Shown here: one piece after another, positions 16,733 through 26,615 of the stretch
Position numbering within the stretch: the stretch's first letter is position 1
How the letters are laid out: each line of letters starts with the position of its first letter
Source of the DNA: Ga0077536 sp943370145
GTDB lineage: Bacteria > Pseudomonadota > Gammaproteobacteria > Ga0077536
Direction: 5' to 3'
Length of the DNA stretch: 64,000 nucleotides
Assembly: GCA_943370145.1 (NCBI GenBank)
Contig: CALRPY020000019.1
Coordinates: 1-64,000 of the forward strand
Made by a program: the position numbers and the translations under genes
Notes under the pieces: model-generated
The model's database searches: none
What the model saw: only the letters and a program-made list of their open reading frames with translations
What the model was told of the DNA's origin: nothing

Positions 16733-19198
16733 TCAGGCGTCGCCGCGTGGTTCCACGATGACCCTGACAGGGTGGCTTGCGTCGAAACGCAGCTCGCGCT
16801 GCGGCCGGGGCACCACGATGCCGGCCTCGGCGAGCGCCTTCTCGATCATGAAGCGCAGGTCGCTGGCGACGGTGGCGCCCACGACACCGCCACCGATCTT
16901 CACCCAGAAGTGAAGCTGAAAGACCAGGGCACTGTCGCCAAAGGCGTGGAAATAGACGAAAGGCGCCGGCTCCTTCAGGACCTGCCCGTGGCTGCCGGCG
17001 CACTTCACGAGGAGGTCGGCCACCGCCCGGGTTGGCGAACCATAGGCAACTCCCACCTCGATGGACAGGCGTAACTGGCTGGTCGACAGCGTCCAGTTCG
17101 TGACATTGCTGTCGAGGAACACCGAGTTGGGAATCACGGTTTCCTTGCCGTCGAAATTGCGTATGCGGGTCGAGCGCACGTCGACCGCTTCGACCGTACC
17201 CACGACCCCCTCGATTTCGACGATGTCGCCGGCCCGAATCTGGCGCTCCAGCAACATCAACACGCCGCTGACGAGATTCTTGATCAGCGTCTGCGTGCCG
17301 AAACCGAAGCCGATGGCGAGCGCGCCGCCCAGGAACGCGAAGGCTGTCAGCGGTATCCGTACGAGGTACAGCCCTATCAGCAGCAGCACGAGCAGGTTGA
17401 GGGCCGATATCCATCGTCGCAGCACCTTGGCCTGGGCCGGCCCCACTTCGTAATGCTCGATCAGCGCGCGGTGGGCAAGACGTGTGACGAAGCTCGACAA
17501 CCACAATCCGAATGCGATCCAGAGCGCCACCGTGACGACCTTGCGGACCGTGACGGGTCGCGCCACGGCAACCGTTTCGCCGCCGATTTCCATCTTGTCC
17601 TCGATCGAGAACAGCTCCAGCTGCCACATCCGCTGGAGCAGCAGCAGGAACTCGGCGCCACGCTGGCGCACGCGTCCGCCGACCGCATCCTCGCGGATAT
17701 CGACCTTGGCCTCCTCGAGCCAGCGCTGGATCGACTGCACGCCGCTCTCCACCGTCCGCTGCTGATGCTCCGCGACACGCAGCTTGGCACGGACGGCATC
17801 CAGCACTTCACGCTCGCGATCGGCGGCTGCCGTGCCCCCTTCCAGCGATGCAAGTCGCTCGGCGCTCGCCGCCTCCTCGGCCTTGAAGCTTTCGACGTCC
17901 GCGCGCCCGTTCGCGACCAGGGCGCTCGCGCGCTCCAGCATCAACTTCAAGCGCTTGGCGGCGGCCTCTCGCGCCAGCACGCTACCGTCGTTCACCAGCG
18001 TGAAGCGGACGGCCCAGGCTTCCCGAAATTCGCGCAGAGAAGCGATCTCGACCGTGAAAAGTTCGCCGCGGGAACGGGCACTGTCCGCCTGGGCGTTGAC
18101 GACACGCAGACGGTGCTCTGCCGTCGCAAGTAGGTCGTCGGCGCCGGGCGCGCCGCGGCTCAGTGCGCGACGAGCCTCTTCGACCGCCTGCTGGGCGAGC
18201 GGAAGTTGCCGACCAAGCCGCTTGTTCTCCGCCGCCGCCTTGGAGAAGCGTTCTTCGAGCTCCTGCGTCTGGCGATCCAGCTTTGACTGTGCCTCCGCCA
18301 GATCCTGCTTGCTGTACGCGCAGTTCGATCGCAAGGCTTCCAACTGGCGCTCGAGCAATCCGAGCCTGGCCTCGGCGAGTTCACGCTCGAGTTTGACGCG
18401 GGCGAGTTCGGCCACGGACCAGGCGATGAACGCGTCAATCGACTCGACATGGAGCACCGCGGACTTCCAGCGCCATTCGGCCGCCGGATTCGTGCTGTCG
18501 GCTTCGCTTTCCTCCGCCAATCTGCGCGCGTTCTTGTCCGCGTCGGTGCGCGCGGCCCTGAATTCTTCGATGAGCCGTTCGCTCGCCGCGATACGCTGGA
18601 GCACGGAATCGCGTTTCTTGCGCTGAACCGCGAGCTGCTCCTGCAATTCATCCGCCAGCAGGATTGAATAAGGGGCCGGCACATCGAAGCCACGCCAGGC
18701 GGCGGCCGTGGCCCCGAATGCCTGCAGTTCCGCGCTGATCTGCTGCTGCGCCTCCAGCGAGCGCAGCGCGCTTTCCCAGAACATCACGAGGCGGTCGCCG
18801 TACGTGAGCACGATGTCCATCTCGCGCCGCGTGATGCCGGCAGGCGGGGAATACCCGGGGTCGTCGAAGACCTGGCGTCGTAGCCGCACTTCTCTGACGC
18901 GCTCACGGACGGATTCGATCCGTTCTGGCAGGCTCTTCTCGGCGCCGCCCCCATCGGGCGCGGCGCCGTCGACACCCGCCTGCTGAACGCGAAGCGGTGA
19001 TGCGGCAGGCGCCTGTGCTTCCAGGACCCGGGCTTGCGTCAGCAGGAGACAAGCCAGTGCGAACAGCAATCCCCGGCCGGCACGGCGCAGGCGCTCGCGC
19101 GCCCCAGTGCCGCTGGGGACATACGCCTTCGTGAACGGCGAGGCAAGCTGCGAGATTTGAATGACTCCTAGGCGCGAGAGGGAACCGCTCGGACCCAT
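16733..19198 (-). CDS. Large mechanosensitive channel, MscK/KefA-like
   Basis: This 821-residue protein has an N-terminal hydrophobic signal-like segment (about 41-58), a long periplasmic coiled coil (about 90-520, rich in Glu, Arg, Ala and Leu) and then membrane helices at about 545-565 and 590-612. The MscS pore helix and beta domain begin near 615 (LAIGFGFGTQTLIKNLVSG) with GDIVEIEGVVGTVEAVDVRSTRIR. It would release solutes on membrane tension. It is shorter than E. coli MscK (about 1120 residues) because fewer transmembrane helices precede the pore. The first Met is weakly supported; no ribosome-binding site is obvious. Confidence 0.85.
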   Translation of the reverse strand: MGPSGSLSRLGVIQISQLASPFTKAYVPSGTGARERLRRAGRGLLFALACLLLTQARVLEAQAPAASPLRVQQAGVDGAAPDGGGAEKSLPERIESVRERVREVRLRRQVFDDPGYSPPAGITRREMDIVLTYGDRLVMFWESALRSLEAQQQISAELQAFGATAAAWRGFDVPAPYSILLADELQEQLAVQRKKRDSVLQRIAASERLIEEFRAARTDADKNARRLAEESEADSTNPAAEWRWKSAVLHVESIDAFIAWSVAELARVKLERELAEARLGLLERQLEALRSNCAYSKQDLAEAQSKLDRQTQELEERFSKAAAENKRLGRQLPLAQQAVEEARRALSRGAPGADDLLATAEHRLRVVNAQADSARSRGELFTVEIASLREFREAWAVRFTLVNDGSVLAREAAAKRLKLMLERASALVANGRADVESFKAEEAASAERLASLEGGTAAADREREVLDAVRAKLRVAEHQQRTVESGVQSIQRWLEEAKVDIREDAVGGRVRQRGAEFLLLLQRMWQLELFSIEDKMEIGGETVAVARPVTVRKVVTVALWIAFGLWLSSFVTRLAHRALIEHYEVGPAQAKVLRRWISALNLLVLLLIGLYLVRIPLTAFAFLGGALAIGFGFGTQTLIKNLVSGVLMLLERQIRAGDIVEIEGVVGTVEAVDVRSTRIRNFDGKETVIPNSVFLDSNVTNWTLSTSQLRLSIEVGVAYGSPTRAVADLLVKCAGSHGQVLKEPAPFVYFHAFGDSALVFQLHFWVKIGGGVVGATVASDLRFMIEKALAEAGIVVPRPQRELRFDASHPVRVIVEPRGDA

Positions 19199-19383
19199 CC
19201 GGATGGGCCGGCCCGCTGCCAGCGTCCTTCATTTTCACCCCACCGCGCGCCGCCGGGTATTGGCCTTTCGGCCAAGGCGCGTGGCGGTCCATTTCGGGAA
19301 GGTCCCATCACGACGTGGATGAAGTGAGTCGGATGGACGGATACGCTATCGAGGCCGGCAACACCAACAGCAGGGACTTCCGA

Positions 19384-20604
19384 ATGACTATCCAGCCCCG
19401 CTCGGGCATCACAGCGCCGCAGGCTCCCGGCCTTGCCTCGGAAGTCGAGGATTTCTCGCTCGTGCTCGGTGGCCCGCTCTACCAGTTCCTGGCAAGGAAG
19501 CGCCGTCCGCACCCGGTCGAGGAAAACCTGCTGTGGCGGGTACTGCTCCTGAGCGGAATCTGCTGGCTGCCGCTGCTGCTGCTGTGCCTGTTCGAAGGGA
19601 CTGCCATCGGGGCAGTGGAGATCCCCTTCATCCGCGACATCGAGACGCACGTGCGCTTCCTGGTCGCCGTGCCGCTGTTCGTCATTGCCGAACTGGTGGT
19701 CCACGTGCGCACGCGCGTCATCGTCGCCCAGTTCTTCGAGCGCAGGCTGATACCCGAACCCGCCCTGCAGCGCTTCCGTGATGCGATGCAGTCCGCGATT
19801 CGACTGCGCAACGCCATGTGGCCGGAGTTGCTCATGGTTATCGTGATCTTTCCGCTGGGTTTCTACGTGCGCACGCAGGTGCTCGCGGTCGACTCGGCCA
19901 CCTGGTTCGCGCAGGTCGGGCAAGGTCAATCGTCGGCGACCCTGGCCGGGCTCTGGTTTTACGGCGTCAGCAATCCCGTGTTCCAGTTCCTGCTCTTTCG
20001 CTGGTACTTCCGGCTGTTCATCTGGGCGCGCTTCCTGTGGCAGGTCTCGCGCATCGACCTCGACCTGATGCCAATCCACCCGGACCGCAAGGGCGGGCTC
20101 GGCTTCCTCGGGGCCAGTTCCTTCGCGCTCGCCCCGCTGATCGCCGCGCACGGGGCGGCCATCGCGGGCTATGTCGCCAACCGCATTTTCTTCACGGGCG
20201 CGACGCTGCCCGACTTCAAGCTCGAGATCGCCGGCCTTGTCGTGCTGCTGATGCTGGTGGTGCTGGCGCCGCTGTGCGTCTTCGCGCCGCAGATCGCGGC
20301 GGCGAAACGACGGGGGATGCGGGAATACGGCAATTTCTCCGCCGAATACACGCGTCGCTTCGACCAGCGCTGGTTGCGCAACGGAAACAGCGAAGGCGAG
20401 ACCCTGCTCGGCTCCGCGGACATCCAGTCGCTCGCGGACCTCGACAATGCCATGTCCATCGTCAGCGAGATGCGCCCGTTTCCGATTGGCCGGGATGCCC
20501 TCGTCAATCTCATCGCCGCGGCGTTGATTCCGTTCGCGCCGCTGCTGCTGACGATGTTCCCGCTCGAAGTCCTGCTCGAGAGAATCGTCGGCGTGCTGTT
20601 CTGA
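19384..20604 (+). CDS. Multi-pass membrane protein of unknown function
   Basis: This 406-residue protein has about six hydrophobic segments: LLWRVLLLSGICWLPLLLLC, FLVAVPLFVIAELVV, MWPELLMVIVIFPLGFYV, a segment near FQFLLFRWYFRLFIW, FALAPLIAAHGAAIAGYV, LEIAGLVVLLMLVVLAPL and a terminal LIAAALIPFAPLLLT. Between them are charged cytoplasmic stretches such as HPDRKGGLGFLG and a region resembling a soluble helix (SADIQSLADLDNAMSIVSEM). I have seen similar proteins only as uncharacterised. The ATG at 19384 (with GGGA upstream) was preferred to 19315. It is divergent from the MscK-like gene. Confidence 0.7.
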   Translation: MTIQPRSGITAPQAPGLASEVEDFSLVLGGPLYQFLARKRRPHPVEENLLWRVLLLSGICWLPLLLLCLFEGTAIGAVEIPFIRDIETHVRFLVAVPLFVIAELVVHVRTRVIVAQFFERRLIPEPALQRFRDAMQSAIRLRNAMWPELLMVIVIFPLGFYVRTQVLAVDSATWFAQVGQGQSSATLAGLWFYGVSNPVFQFLLFRWYFRLFIWARFLWQVSRIDLDLMPIHPDRKGGLGFLGASSFALAPLIAAHGAAIAGYVANRIFFTGATLPDFKLEIAGLVVLLMLVVLAPLCVFAPQIAAAKRRGMREYGNFSAEYTRRFDQRWLRNGNSEGETLLGSADIQSLADLDNAMSIVSEMRPFPIGRDALVNLIAAALIPFAPLLLTMFPLEVLLERIVGVLF

Positions 20605-20650
20605 ATCCGGGCGGGCGATCGCCCTGGCGGACCGCCCCGCGGCGGACGCC

Positions 20651-23002
20651 CTAGAACAGCCGCCCCAGGAACAGGTAGAGCGCGTTCTGTCCGCCCTCCG
20701 CGTGTCCGTAGCCCAGGTAAACCGGGCCGAGGATGGTGTCCATGCCGAGGAAGGCGCTGCCCGCCAGCAGCGCGTCGTCGGGCGACAGGCTGATGTCGCC
20801 GCGGTCCTCGTACACGTTGCCGTATTCCAGTGTCATGCCGGCGAAGATGGGGAGCCACTCGACGGCGCCCAGGTAACGGTAGTAAGCCGCCGCCATCAGC
20901 ACTTCGTGCTGGCCGGACAACTGGTCCTGGACGAAGCCGGAGAGGTTGAGGAAACCGCCGCTGCGCACACGGTTCTGCACCGGCGCCTGCCCGCTTGTCG
21001 TGTAGGTGAACTGGCCGTTGATCAGCATGGTGTTGTCGCCCCACGACCGTGCCAAGCCGATTTGCAGCTCGGATTGCGCAAAATCGGTGTCGGCGCCCAG
21101 CGACTCGACCGATTCGGTCCAGGTCCAGGTCGCGAGCCCGCCGGCGCGCGGCCAGTTGCGGTTGTCGAGGGTGTCGTAGCTCAGGCGCAGGTAGACCTCC
21201 GCGGCCTCGATGTCGGTATCCAGGATGCGCGGGTCCCCGACCCGCGCTTCGACATCGCCCATGTAGCGCAGGATGCCCAGCCGGACCTCGCCCCAGTGCC
21301 CCAGCACGCGGCCACCGGCGATGCCGCCGCCGTAACGCTGCACGCGATACTCCTCGATGGCGTCATCGCCCTCGAAGCGCCAGATGTCGCGCGCGTCGTA
21401 GAGCAACTGGGGCACAACGAAGTAACGCAGGGCCTTGCCTATCGGCTGGTAGAACTCGCCGAACACCAACGGCGAATCGCCAATCTGGGCGGCCAGGCGC
21501 GCTTCGCCGGCGTACGGGTTCATGGCCGTCTTCAGGACGCTCACACCCACGTTCCACAGGCTGTCGCCGTCGAAGTCGGTCGATACGACCATGCCCATCT
21601 GCACGTAATTGGGCCCCCAGGCCTTTTCCTTGACGTGCAGCTTCAATCCGCTCTGGCCATCCCTGTCCACGACCTCGTAACGCACGCTTTCGAAGATGTT
21701 CCAGCCGTACAGTTCCTCGACGGCGGTTCTCAGGTCGGCATAGTTCAGCGGCTTGCCGACCAGGGGCTCGAAGGGCTGGAGTAGCACCTCCTCACTGATG
21801 GGCGAGCGGTTGTCGATCTCGACGAAGGCGATCGTCACCGGATTCTCGAGCGCCGCCTTGTGCGCGTTCCGTGCGCGGCTGCGCCCGGCATCGAAGAGCC
21901 CCCCGGGCTTGCGATGTGCAGGCGTGGATGGCTGCGGGCCCGCGCCAGCGAACCGGTCAGGCCGCTGCGCGCGTGGCATGAGCTTTCCGCCCGGGAGACT
22001 GCCCAGTTCGAGCAGGGCAACCCTTCCCAGCGCGTCGCGCTGGCCATCCGCGGCTGCGGCGCCCACTGCGATGGCGTCCGCGGCGCGCTTGAAATCCGAA
22101 GTCTGAAGATCGCCCAGTTCCGGACGGATGTAGACGTCCTTCTCCGTCAGTGTGCTCAGCTGCACTTCGACGTTGCGGGCACTGAGGATGTTCGACATCT
22201 GGCTGATCACCGACAGTGCGGTGGTGATCTGCTCGCGCTTCATCAGCGGCGTCCCGACGTCAACGACGATCAGCAGGTCGGCGCCCATTGCGCGCCCGAT
22301 GTCGACCGGCACATTGTTCGCAACCAGCCCGTCGACAAGCAGCCTGCCGTCGATCTCGACCGGGTCGAATGCCCCGGGCACCGCCATGCTGGCGCGGATG
22401 GCGCGTGCGAGATTGCCCCGGTCCAGCACGACAACCTTGCCGGTTTCGATGTCGGTGGCAACCGCGCGAAACGGAATCGGCAGCTCGTCGAAGGTCTTCA
22501 GCCCGGACACGTGGTGGGTCAGGCGCGCCAGCTCCATGTCGAATTTCTGGCCCTGGATGTAGCCAAGCGGCAGCTCGAGCCCCTTGGTCGAGATCCCCAC
22601 GTATTTCTTGATCAGGTAGTTGTCGTCGTCGCGCTTGCGCCGGAACTGCTGGTCCGGGCGGCGTGGCTTGTCGTCGAGGACGTCGTCCCAGTCCATGCCG
22701 ACCATTTCATGCTCGATGTCCGCGGGGCTGAGCCCCGATGCGTACAGGCCACCGACGATCGCGCCCATGCTGTTGCCCGCGATGCAGTCGATCGGGATGC
22801 GCATCTCCTCCAGCACCTTCAGCACGCCGACGTGCGCCGCCCCGCGCGCGCCGCCACCGCCGAGCACGAGGCCGATGCGCGGACGGCCCTCCGCATGCGC
22901 GCCGGACTTGTCACACGGCAAGGCCAGGGCCTCTTCACCGATGAGCGTCGACGCCGCCACGAGCCACAGGCTCGCGGCCGCCACCCTCCTCTTGCGAACC
23001 AT
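20651..23002 (-). CDS. Patatin-like phospholipase with POTRA and outer-membrane barrel (type Vd autotransporter, PlpD-like)
   Basis: This 783-residue protein has a signal peptide (about 1-28), a patatin lipase domain, a POTRA-like domain (about 390-465) and a C-terminal 16-strand-type beta barrel ending in the outer-membrane Phe (FLGRLF). The patatin oxyanion loop GGGGARG, nucleophile Ser78 in GNSMG and Asp224 in DGLVA form the Ser-Asp dyad. This order (lipase, POTRA, barrel) defines type Vd secretion as in Pseudomonas PlpD. It probably displays or releases a phospholipase at the surface. A Pro/Arg-rich linker (about 340-385) separates lipase and POTRA. Starts at 23017 and 23056 are also possible. 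Confidence 0.88.
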   Translation of the reverse strand: MVRKRRVAAASLWLVAASTLIGEEALALPCDKSGAHAEGRPRIGLVLGGGGARGAAHVGVLKVLEEMRIPIDCIAGNSMGAIVGGLYASGLSPADIEHEMVGMDWDDVLDDKPRRPDQQFRRKRDDDNYLIKKYVGISTKGLELPLGYIQGQKFDMELARLTHHVSGLKTFDELPIPFRAVATDIETGKVVVLDRGNLARAIRASMAVPGAFDPVEIDGRLLVDGLVANNVPVDIGRAMGADLLIVVDVGTPLMKREQITTALSVISQMSNILSARNVEVQLSTLTEKDVYIRPELGDLQTSDFKRAADAIAVGAAAADGQRDALGRVALLELGSLPGGKLMPRAQRPDRFAGAGPQPSTPAHRKPGGLFDAGRSRARNAHKAALENPVTIAFVEIDNRSPISEEVLLQPFEPLVGKPLNYADLRTAVEELYGWNIFESVRYEVVDRDGQSGLKLHVKEKAWGPNYVQMGMVVSTDFDGDSLWNVGVSVLKTAMNPYAGEARLAAQIGDSPLVFGEFYQPIGKALRYFVVPQLLYDARDIWRFEGDDAIEEYRVQRYGGGIAGGRVLGHWGEVRLGILRYMGDVEARVGDPRILDTDIEAAEVYLRLSYDTLDNRNWPRAGGLATWTWTESVESLGADTDFAQSELQIGLARSWGDNTMLINGQFTYTTSGQAPVQNRVRSGGFLNLSGFVQDQLSGQHEVLMAAAYYRYLGAVEWLPIFAGMTLEYGNVYEDRGDISLSPDDALLAGSAFLGMDTILGPVYLGYGHAEGGQNALYLFLGRLF

Positions 23003-23077
23003 GAGTCCCCCGATCATGCGAATGGACGGCGCGGAGAACGGTCGCCACGCTCCCACTCCAGCCGGCGCCGAGTCGCG

Positions 23078-24115
23078 TCATTCACCGTGGATACCGCGTT
23101 GCGACTGCATGCCCGGCAAGCCCTCGCGGATCCGGGTCGAGAAATCGGGCGCGCGGTCGGCGGCCAGGGCCCGGGCGTTGACGAGGCTTGCCTTCTGCAA
23201 GGCCTCGAATGGCAGGCTGCGATCGAGCGCGCCAAGTTCGTACAGGTACGCCGGCACATGACCACTCGCGAGCAGCTTCCACGAGAACTTCAGGCGCCCC
23301 GGGTTGACCCGGGTATTGTGCCAGATGCTGGTCGTGCAGTTCGTCAGCAGGGTGTGATAGAACGCCGGCTGGTCATAGAGCCCGTTGACACGCTTCATGT
23401 ACTCGACGAACAGTCGCCGACCATTCTCGATCGGGCGCTTGATGCGATAGATATAGGTGTGCTCGGTCGGGTCCTTGCGGTAGTTCGTGCGCAGGCGCAC
23501 CACGTCACGCTCGTCGGCAACGACGTAATAGAGTTCGAACTGTTTGAAGAAACCCTTGATCGTCGAGTAACCCTCGCCGACTTCCTTGCGCGTTTCGATC
23601 GAAACGGCAAGATGTTCACCGCCCTCGAAGCCGAAGCTCAGGATCGTGTGGGCGATGTCCGGCCCCATCCAGTAGACCGCAATGAGGTCGACCGACTCGA
23701 GCTTGCGCAGGTCGAAGGTGCGGTCGTAATAGCGGGGGATGAAGTCGGTTGCGCTGCGGTAGTCGAAATTACGGATGTCGCGGACCGTGACCAGGTCGCC
23801 GTCGAATTCCGCGTGCGCGAGGCGGGCGACTTCCGGCAGCCATTGACGATCATTGGACGGCGCGATCGTCTGCCACCAGGCGAGCACGCAGATGAAGGCC
23901 ACGCAGTAACCGCCGGCGACCGTAAGGACCCGCCACCTGGCGATGATGGAAACAATCGCAGCCACACTGAGGCAGGCAAACGGCACGGCCAGCACGAGGG
24001 CGGGTGCGTCCTCGCTGCCAAGGCCGTAGTAAAGGGCGGGCGTCCCCCACGCGGCCGTACCGGCCACCAGCAAGGCGAGCAGGAGCCTCCACAACACACG
24101 CACGAGTGCGGTCAT
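23078..24115 (-). CDS. DUF4105 domain membrane protein
   Basis: This 345-residue protein has three N-terminal hydrophobic segments within residues 1-85, then a DUF4105 (Lnb N-terminal-like) periplasmic domain from about 105. Family landmarks are IRNFDYRSATDF, AHTILSFGFEGGEHLAVSIE, RKEVGEGYSTIKGFFKQFE, the VVADERD loop and LLTNCTTSIW with its conserved Cys. The family has a papain-like look (conserved His, Cys) but no established activity. It sits just upstream of the patatin autotransporter on the same strand, with 75 bp between. Confidence 0.85.
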   Translation of the reverse strand: MTALVRVLWRLLLALLVAGTAAWGTPALYYGLGSEDAPALVLAVPFACLSVAAIVSIIARWRVLTVAGGYCVAFICVLAWWQTIAPSNDRQWLPEVARLAHAEFDGDLVTVRDIRNFDYRSATDFIPRYYDRTFDLRKLESVDLIAVYWMGPDIAHTILSFGFEGGEHLAVSIETRKEVGEGYSTIKGFFKQFELYYVVADERDVVRLRTNYRKDPTEHTYIYRIKRPIENGRRLFVEYMKRVNGLYDQPAFYHTLLTNCTTSIWHNTRVNPGRLKFSWKLLASGHVPAYLYELGALDRSLPFEALQKASLVNARALAADRAPDFSTRIREGLPGMQSQRGIHGE

Positions 24116-24142
24116 GCCGGCCGCCCCTGTGTCAGTGCCTGT

Positions 24143-25393
24143 TCAGCGCGCGGCGACCGGTTGGCCCGCGTTGTTCACGTTGAGGGTCCAGCCGCGCGCC
24201 TCCAGCGCCTGGCGGGCCATCGGGCTGATGCCGCCGGCAAGCCACAGCTCCTTGCGTTTGACCTCCGGCATCGCGGCCAGGTTGCCTTCGAAGACCGACA
24301 TGAAGGTCGCCATGTCCTCGGTCCAGTACAGCATGTCCAGCGGCGCGCAGAACACCACGGTGCCGTCTTCCTTCTGGCCGACCGCCGTCTCGCCGACCGA
24401 GACGAAGCGTTTGATGGGCGCCACGTTCCGGTAGAAGTCGGCGTACATGCCGGCCTGCCGGGTCCTGAAATAGGCGACGTCCGCGTTGTCCGTGAATATG
24501 GCGTGGCGCAGGAATACGCCACGGTCCTCGGTACCGTTCATGCTGCCCAGCGCTTCGACGATCTCCGTCTGCTCGCGCGGCGTCAGCACGTCGTTCGCCA
24601 CGTACACCTCCGCGATCAGCGGGTCGACCTGCATCGCGTCGAGCCGCGCACGGTTGCGCTTGCGGAGTTCCAGCGCCGGCATGTCGCGCAAGGTCTCGTT
24701 GAGGCTCTGGGTGTTGCTCGTGATGGACACGTAGGCACCACCGCCACCGGACGGAATTGCCAGTGCCAGCTTCGCCGTGATGTTGCCGGCGTAGCCGGCC
24801 TTCGACACGGCGTCGAGCTGCTGCTGCAGGTAGGGATTGCGGGAATAGACGTCGACTCCGTACTCGTGGGCATACTCGCGCTTGACCTTCGAATACCCGA
24901 TCACGTTGGCGGTGACGCTGTCTTCCTGCGCCCCCTTCGCGCCGCCGCTGACGATCGCTTCCCTGGAGCGCGCGAACAGTGCACCTACGCCCGACACTGC
25001 GCCCTTGACCGATCCCACGGGATTCCTGACCAGTGCCGAGGTGCCCTCCACCACGTCACCGGCGGCATCCTTGACGCCGCCCTTGAACTCGTCAGTGCCG
25101 CGGACTTGCTCCATCGCCGCCGCCGCCTCGACCTCGGCCGCGTACTGCATGGCCTGCGCCGTCGATGCCGCCCGCAGCACGCCCCACGGCGTGTTGATCG
25201 CGTAGATGTTCAGGAAGCCGTCGCTTTCGACCCGCGGCTGCACTTCGTGGTGCGGACCCTTCAGTGCCTTCGGCGGCAGCAGCCTCGACGCGTCAAGTGT
25301 CGCCGGCTGTTCGAATGGCGCCGCCGCGCAAGCGCTGCCGAAGGACAGGAGCAGGGCCGAGGCCAGCAGTGTGAGAGAGGCTTTCGTGAGCAT
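24143..25393 (-). CDS. Exported protein of unknown function
   Basis: This 416-residue protein has a clear signal peptide (MLTKASLTLLASALLLSF, cleavage near residue 24). After a Pro-rich segment comes a helical, Ala/Gly-rich stretch (about 105-150) and then a mixed region with repeated aromatic and Asp motifs. I do not recognise a domain. The next gene downstream is DUF4105 after 27 bp, so the two may be co-transcribed. No lipobox: the Cys at 22 follows SFGSA, which is a weak match. Confidence 0.65.
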   Translation of the reverse strand: MLTKASLTLLASALLLSFGSACAAAPFEQPATLDASRLLPPKALKGPHHEVQPRVESDGFLNIYAINTPWGVLRAASTAQAMQYAAEVEAAAAMEQVRGTDEFKGGVKDAAGDVVEGTSALVRNPVGSVKGAVSGVGALFARSREAIVSGGAKGAQEDSVTANVIGYSKVKREYAHEYGVDVYSRNPYLQQQLDAVSKAGYAGNITAKLALAIPSGGGGAYVSITSNTQSLNETLRDMPALELRKRNRARLDAMQVDPLIAEVYVANDVLTPREQTEIVEALGSMNGTEDRGVFLRHAIFTDNADVAYFRTRQAGMYADFYRNVAPIKRFVSVGETAVGQKEDGTVVFCAPLDMLYWTEDMATFMSVFEGNLAAMPEVKRKELWLAGGISPMARQALEARGWTLNVNNAGQPVAAR

Positions 25394-25448
25394 GATGAAA
25401 ATCCAGGTATATGCTTCGGGTGTGGCCGTGGCAGGACCGCGGTCCGCG

Positions 25449-25907
25449 TCAGGGCGTGGTCAATTTCAACTCGAAGGTCGATGAACTCGTGGTCTCGGTG
25501 CTCGTCTCGCGCTTGAACGAGCCGCCACCGGTCGCGCCCCGCCATCTACCGCTGCCGCCGATCACGGTCGCCGTGCCGCCCGCCGGCCCATCGCTACCCT
25601 TGAGGTCCAGACGGTCTTCCTCGTTGGCGCTGAATGAGCAGTAGAACTCGGTCGCGTGGTCACCCTCCGCCGGTAGATACCCCATGCCGACGCACTTGGC
25701 GTCCAGCAGGGTCGGCGGCGAGGTGGAGATGGCGGCGATGCCGTGGCTCGCCGCGGTGATCACCGAGCCGCCGTTGCCGAGGGGCATCAGGGTCTTGGAG
25801 ACTGTCATGCGCAGGCTGCCCGACAACTCGACGGTCTCCGCTGGCGCGCCCTGCGTCACCGCGCCGAGCGCGCACAGCAGCAGTATCGAGCGCTTGTTCA
25901 GATTCAT
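25449..25907 (-). CDS. Small exported beta-rich protein of unknown function
   Basis: This 152-residue protein has a signal peptide (cleavage near residue 23). The mature part alternates hydrophobic and polar residues, with AGGTATVIGGSGRWRGATGGGSF near the middle-to-end split as AGGTATVIGG and RWRGATGGG; this resembles small beta-barrel proteins of the allene-oxide-cyclase-like kind, in which a G-rich turn precedes the last strands. Two Cys (in KCVGMG and FYCSF) could form a disulfide. Function unknown. It lies between two other exported-protein genes on the same strand. Confidence 0.65.
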   Translation of the reverse strand: MNLNKRSILLLCALGAVTQGAPAETVELSGSLRMTVSKTLMPLGNGGSVITAASHGIAAISTSPPTLLDAKCVGMGYLPAEGDHATEFYCSFSANEEDRLDLKGSDGPAGGTATVIGGSGRWRGATGGGSFKRETSTETTSSSTFELKLTTP

Positions 25908-25943
25908 GATGAGGCCTTCCGTTCTGTCGAGTCGCGGCGGGGG

Positions 25944-26504
25944 TCAGTTGACCTGGTATTGCCGGCCGCGCATGCAGGCGCCATAGGCCTGGGTGAATGC
26001 ACCCATCGCCTGCTGGTACTGCTGGTTCAGCGACTGCTGCTGCTGCTGCAGTTGCGCCTGTTGCTGGGCCTGCCAGTCGGCCTCCTGCTGGCGCCGGCTG
26101 GAGCGACGCACGCCGCCGAACAGCGCGCCAGCGGCCGCACCGATGGCTGCGCCCTTGCCGGCATCGCCGGCAATCGCGCCGCCCAGCGCACCGAGCGCCG
26201 CGCCGCCGGCGGCATCGCGCACCACGCCACCGCTGCCGGTCTGGCCAGCGCCGAAATAGCCGGTCTGCTGCGGCGGCGCCGAGTACGAGCCCTGCACCTG
26301 CGGCGGTGGCTGGTTGGGATTCACGCCGGTCATCTGCTGCGCCCACAACCGGCACTCGCCGTCGTCACGCGCCTGCTGTGCCGGCAGCTGCCCCGCCATC
26401 GGATAGGCATAGACAGCCTGGGCGAAACTTTGTGTGTGCACGGTGACCGCAAGCACTGCGGCAGCAAGGCCCAACACGGGCCGCGCGGGTCTGCGGGCGT
26501 TCAT
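25944..26504 (-). CDS. Glycine-zipper exported protein
   Basis: This 186-residue protein has a signal peptide (about 1-29), then a YMGG-type glycine-zipper segment (about 95-135, GGAALGALGGAIAGDAGKG and GAAIGAAAGALFGG) and a Gln-rich helical C-terminus with a run of QQQ. Such zippers insert in or pack against membranes. The ATG at 26504 follows AGGGGAGA at 4 nt; the longer frame to 26588 is not needed. Function unknown. Confidence 0.75.
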   Translation of the reverse strand: MNARRPARPVLGLAAAVLAVTVHTQSFAQAVYAYPMAGQLPAQQARDDGECRLWAQQMTGVNPNQPPPQVQGSYSAPPQQTGYFGAGQTGSGGVVRDAAGGAALGALGGAIAGDAGKGAAIGAAAGALFGGVRRSSRRQQEADWQAQQQAQLQQQQQSLNQQYQQAMGAFTQAYGACMRGRQYQVN

Positions 26505-26615
26505 CTGGTCTCCCCTGTTCGCTGAGAGAAGCGAGCCAGCAGCATTCTTGCGGGTGTCGCAGGAGGCGTATATGAGACCTTGGTCCAATCAACCAGCCTG
26601 CCGCAGGCCAGCGCA

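Noticed and set aside
21860..25516. 1218-codon open frame on the plus strand
   Set aside because: It is antisense to the patatin, DUF4105 and 416-residue genes, has the His/Arg/Gln-rich composition of a GC-rich shadow frame, and contains no recognisable domain.
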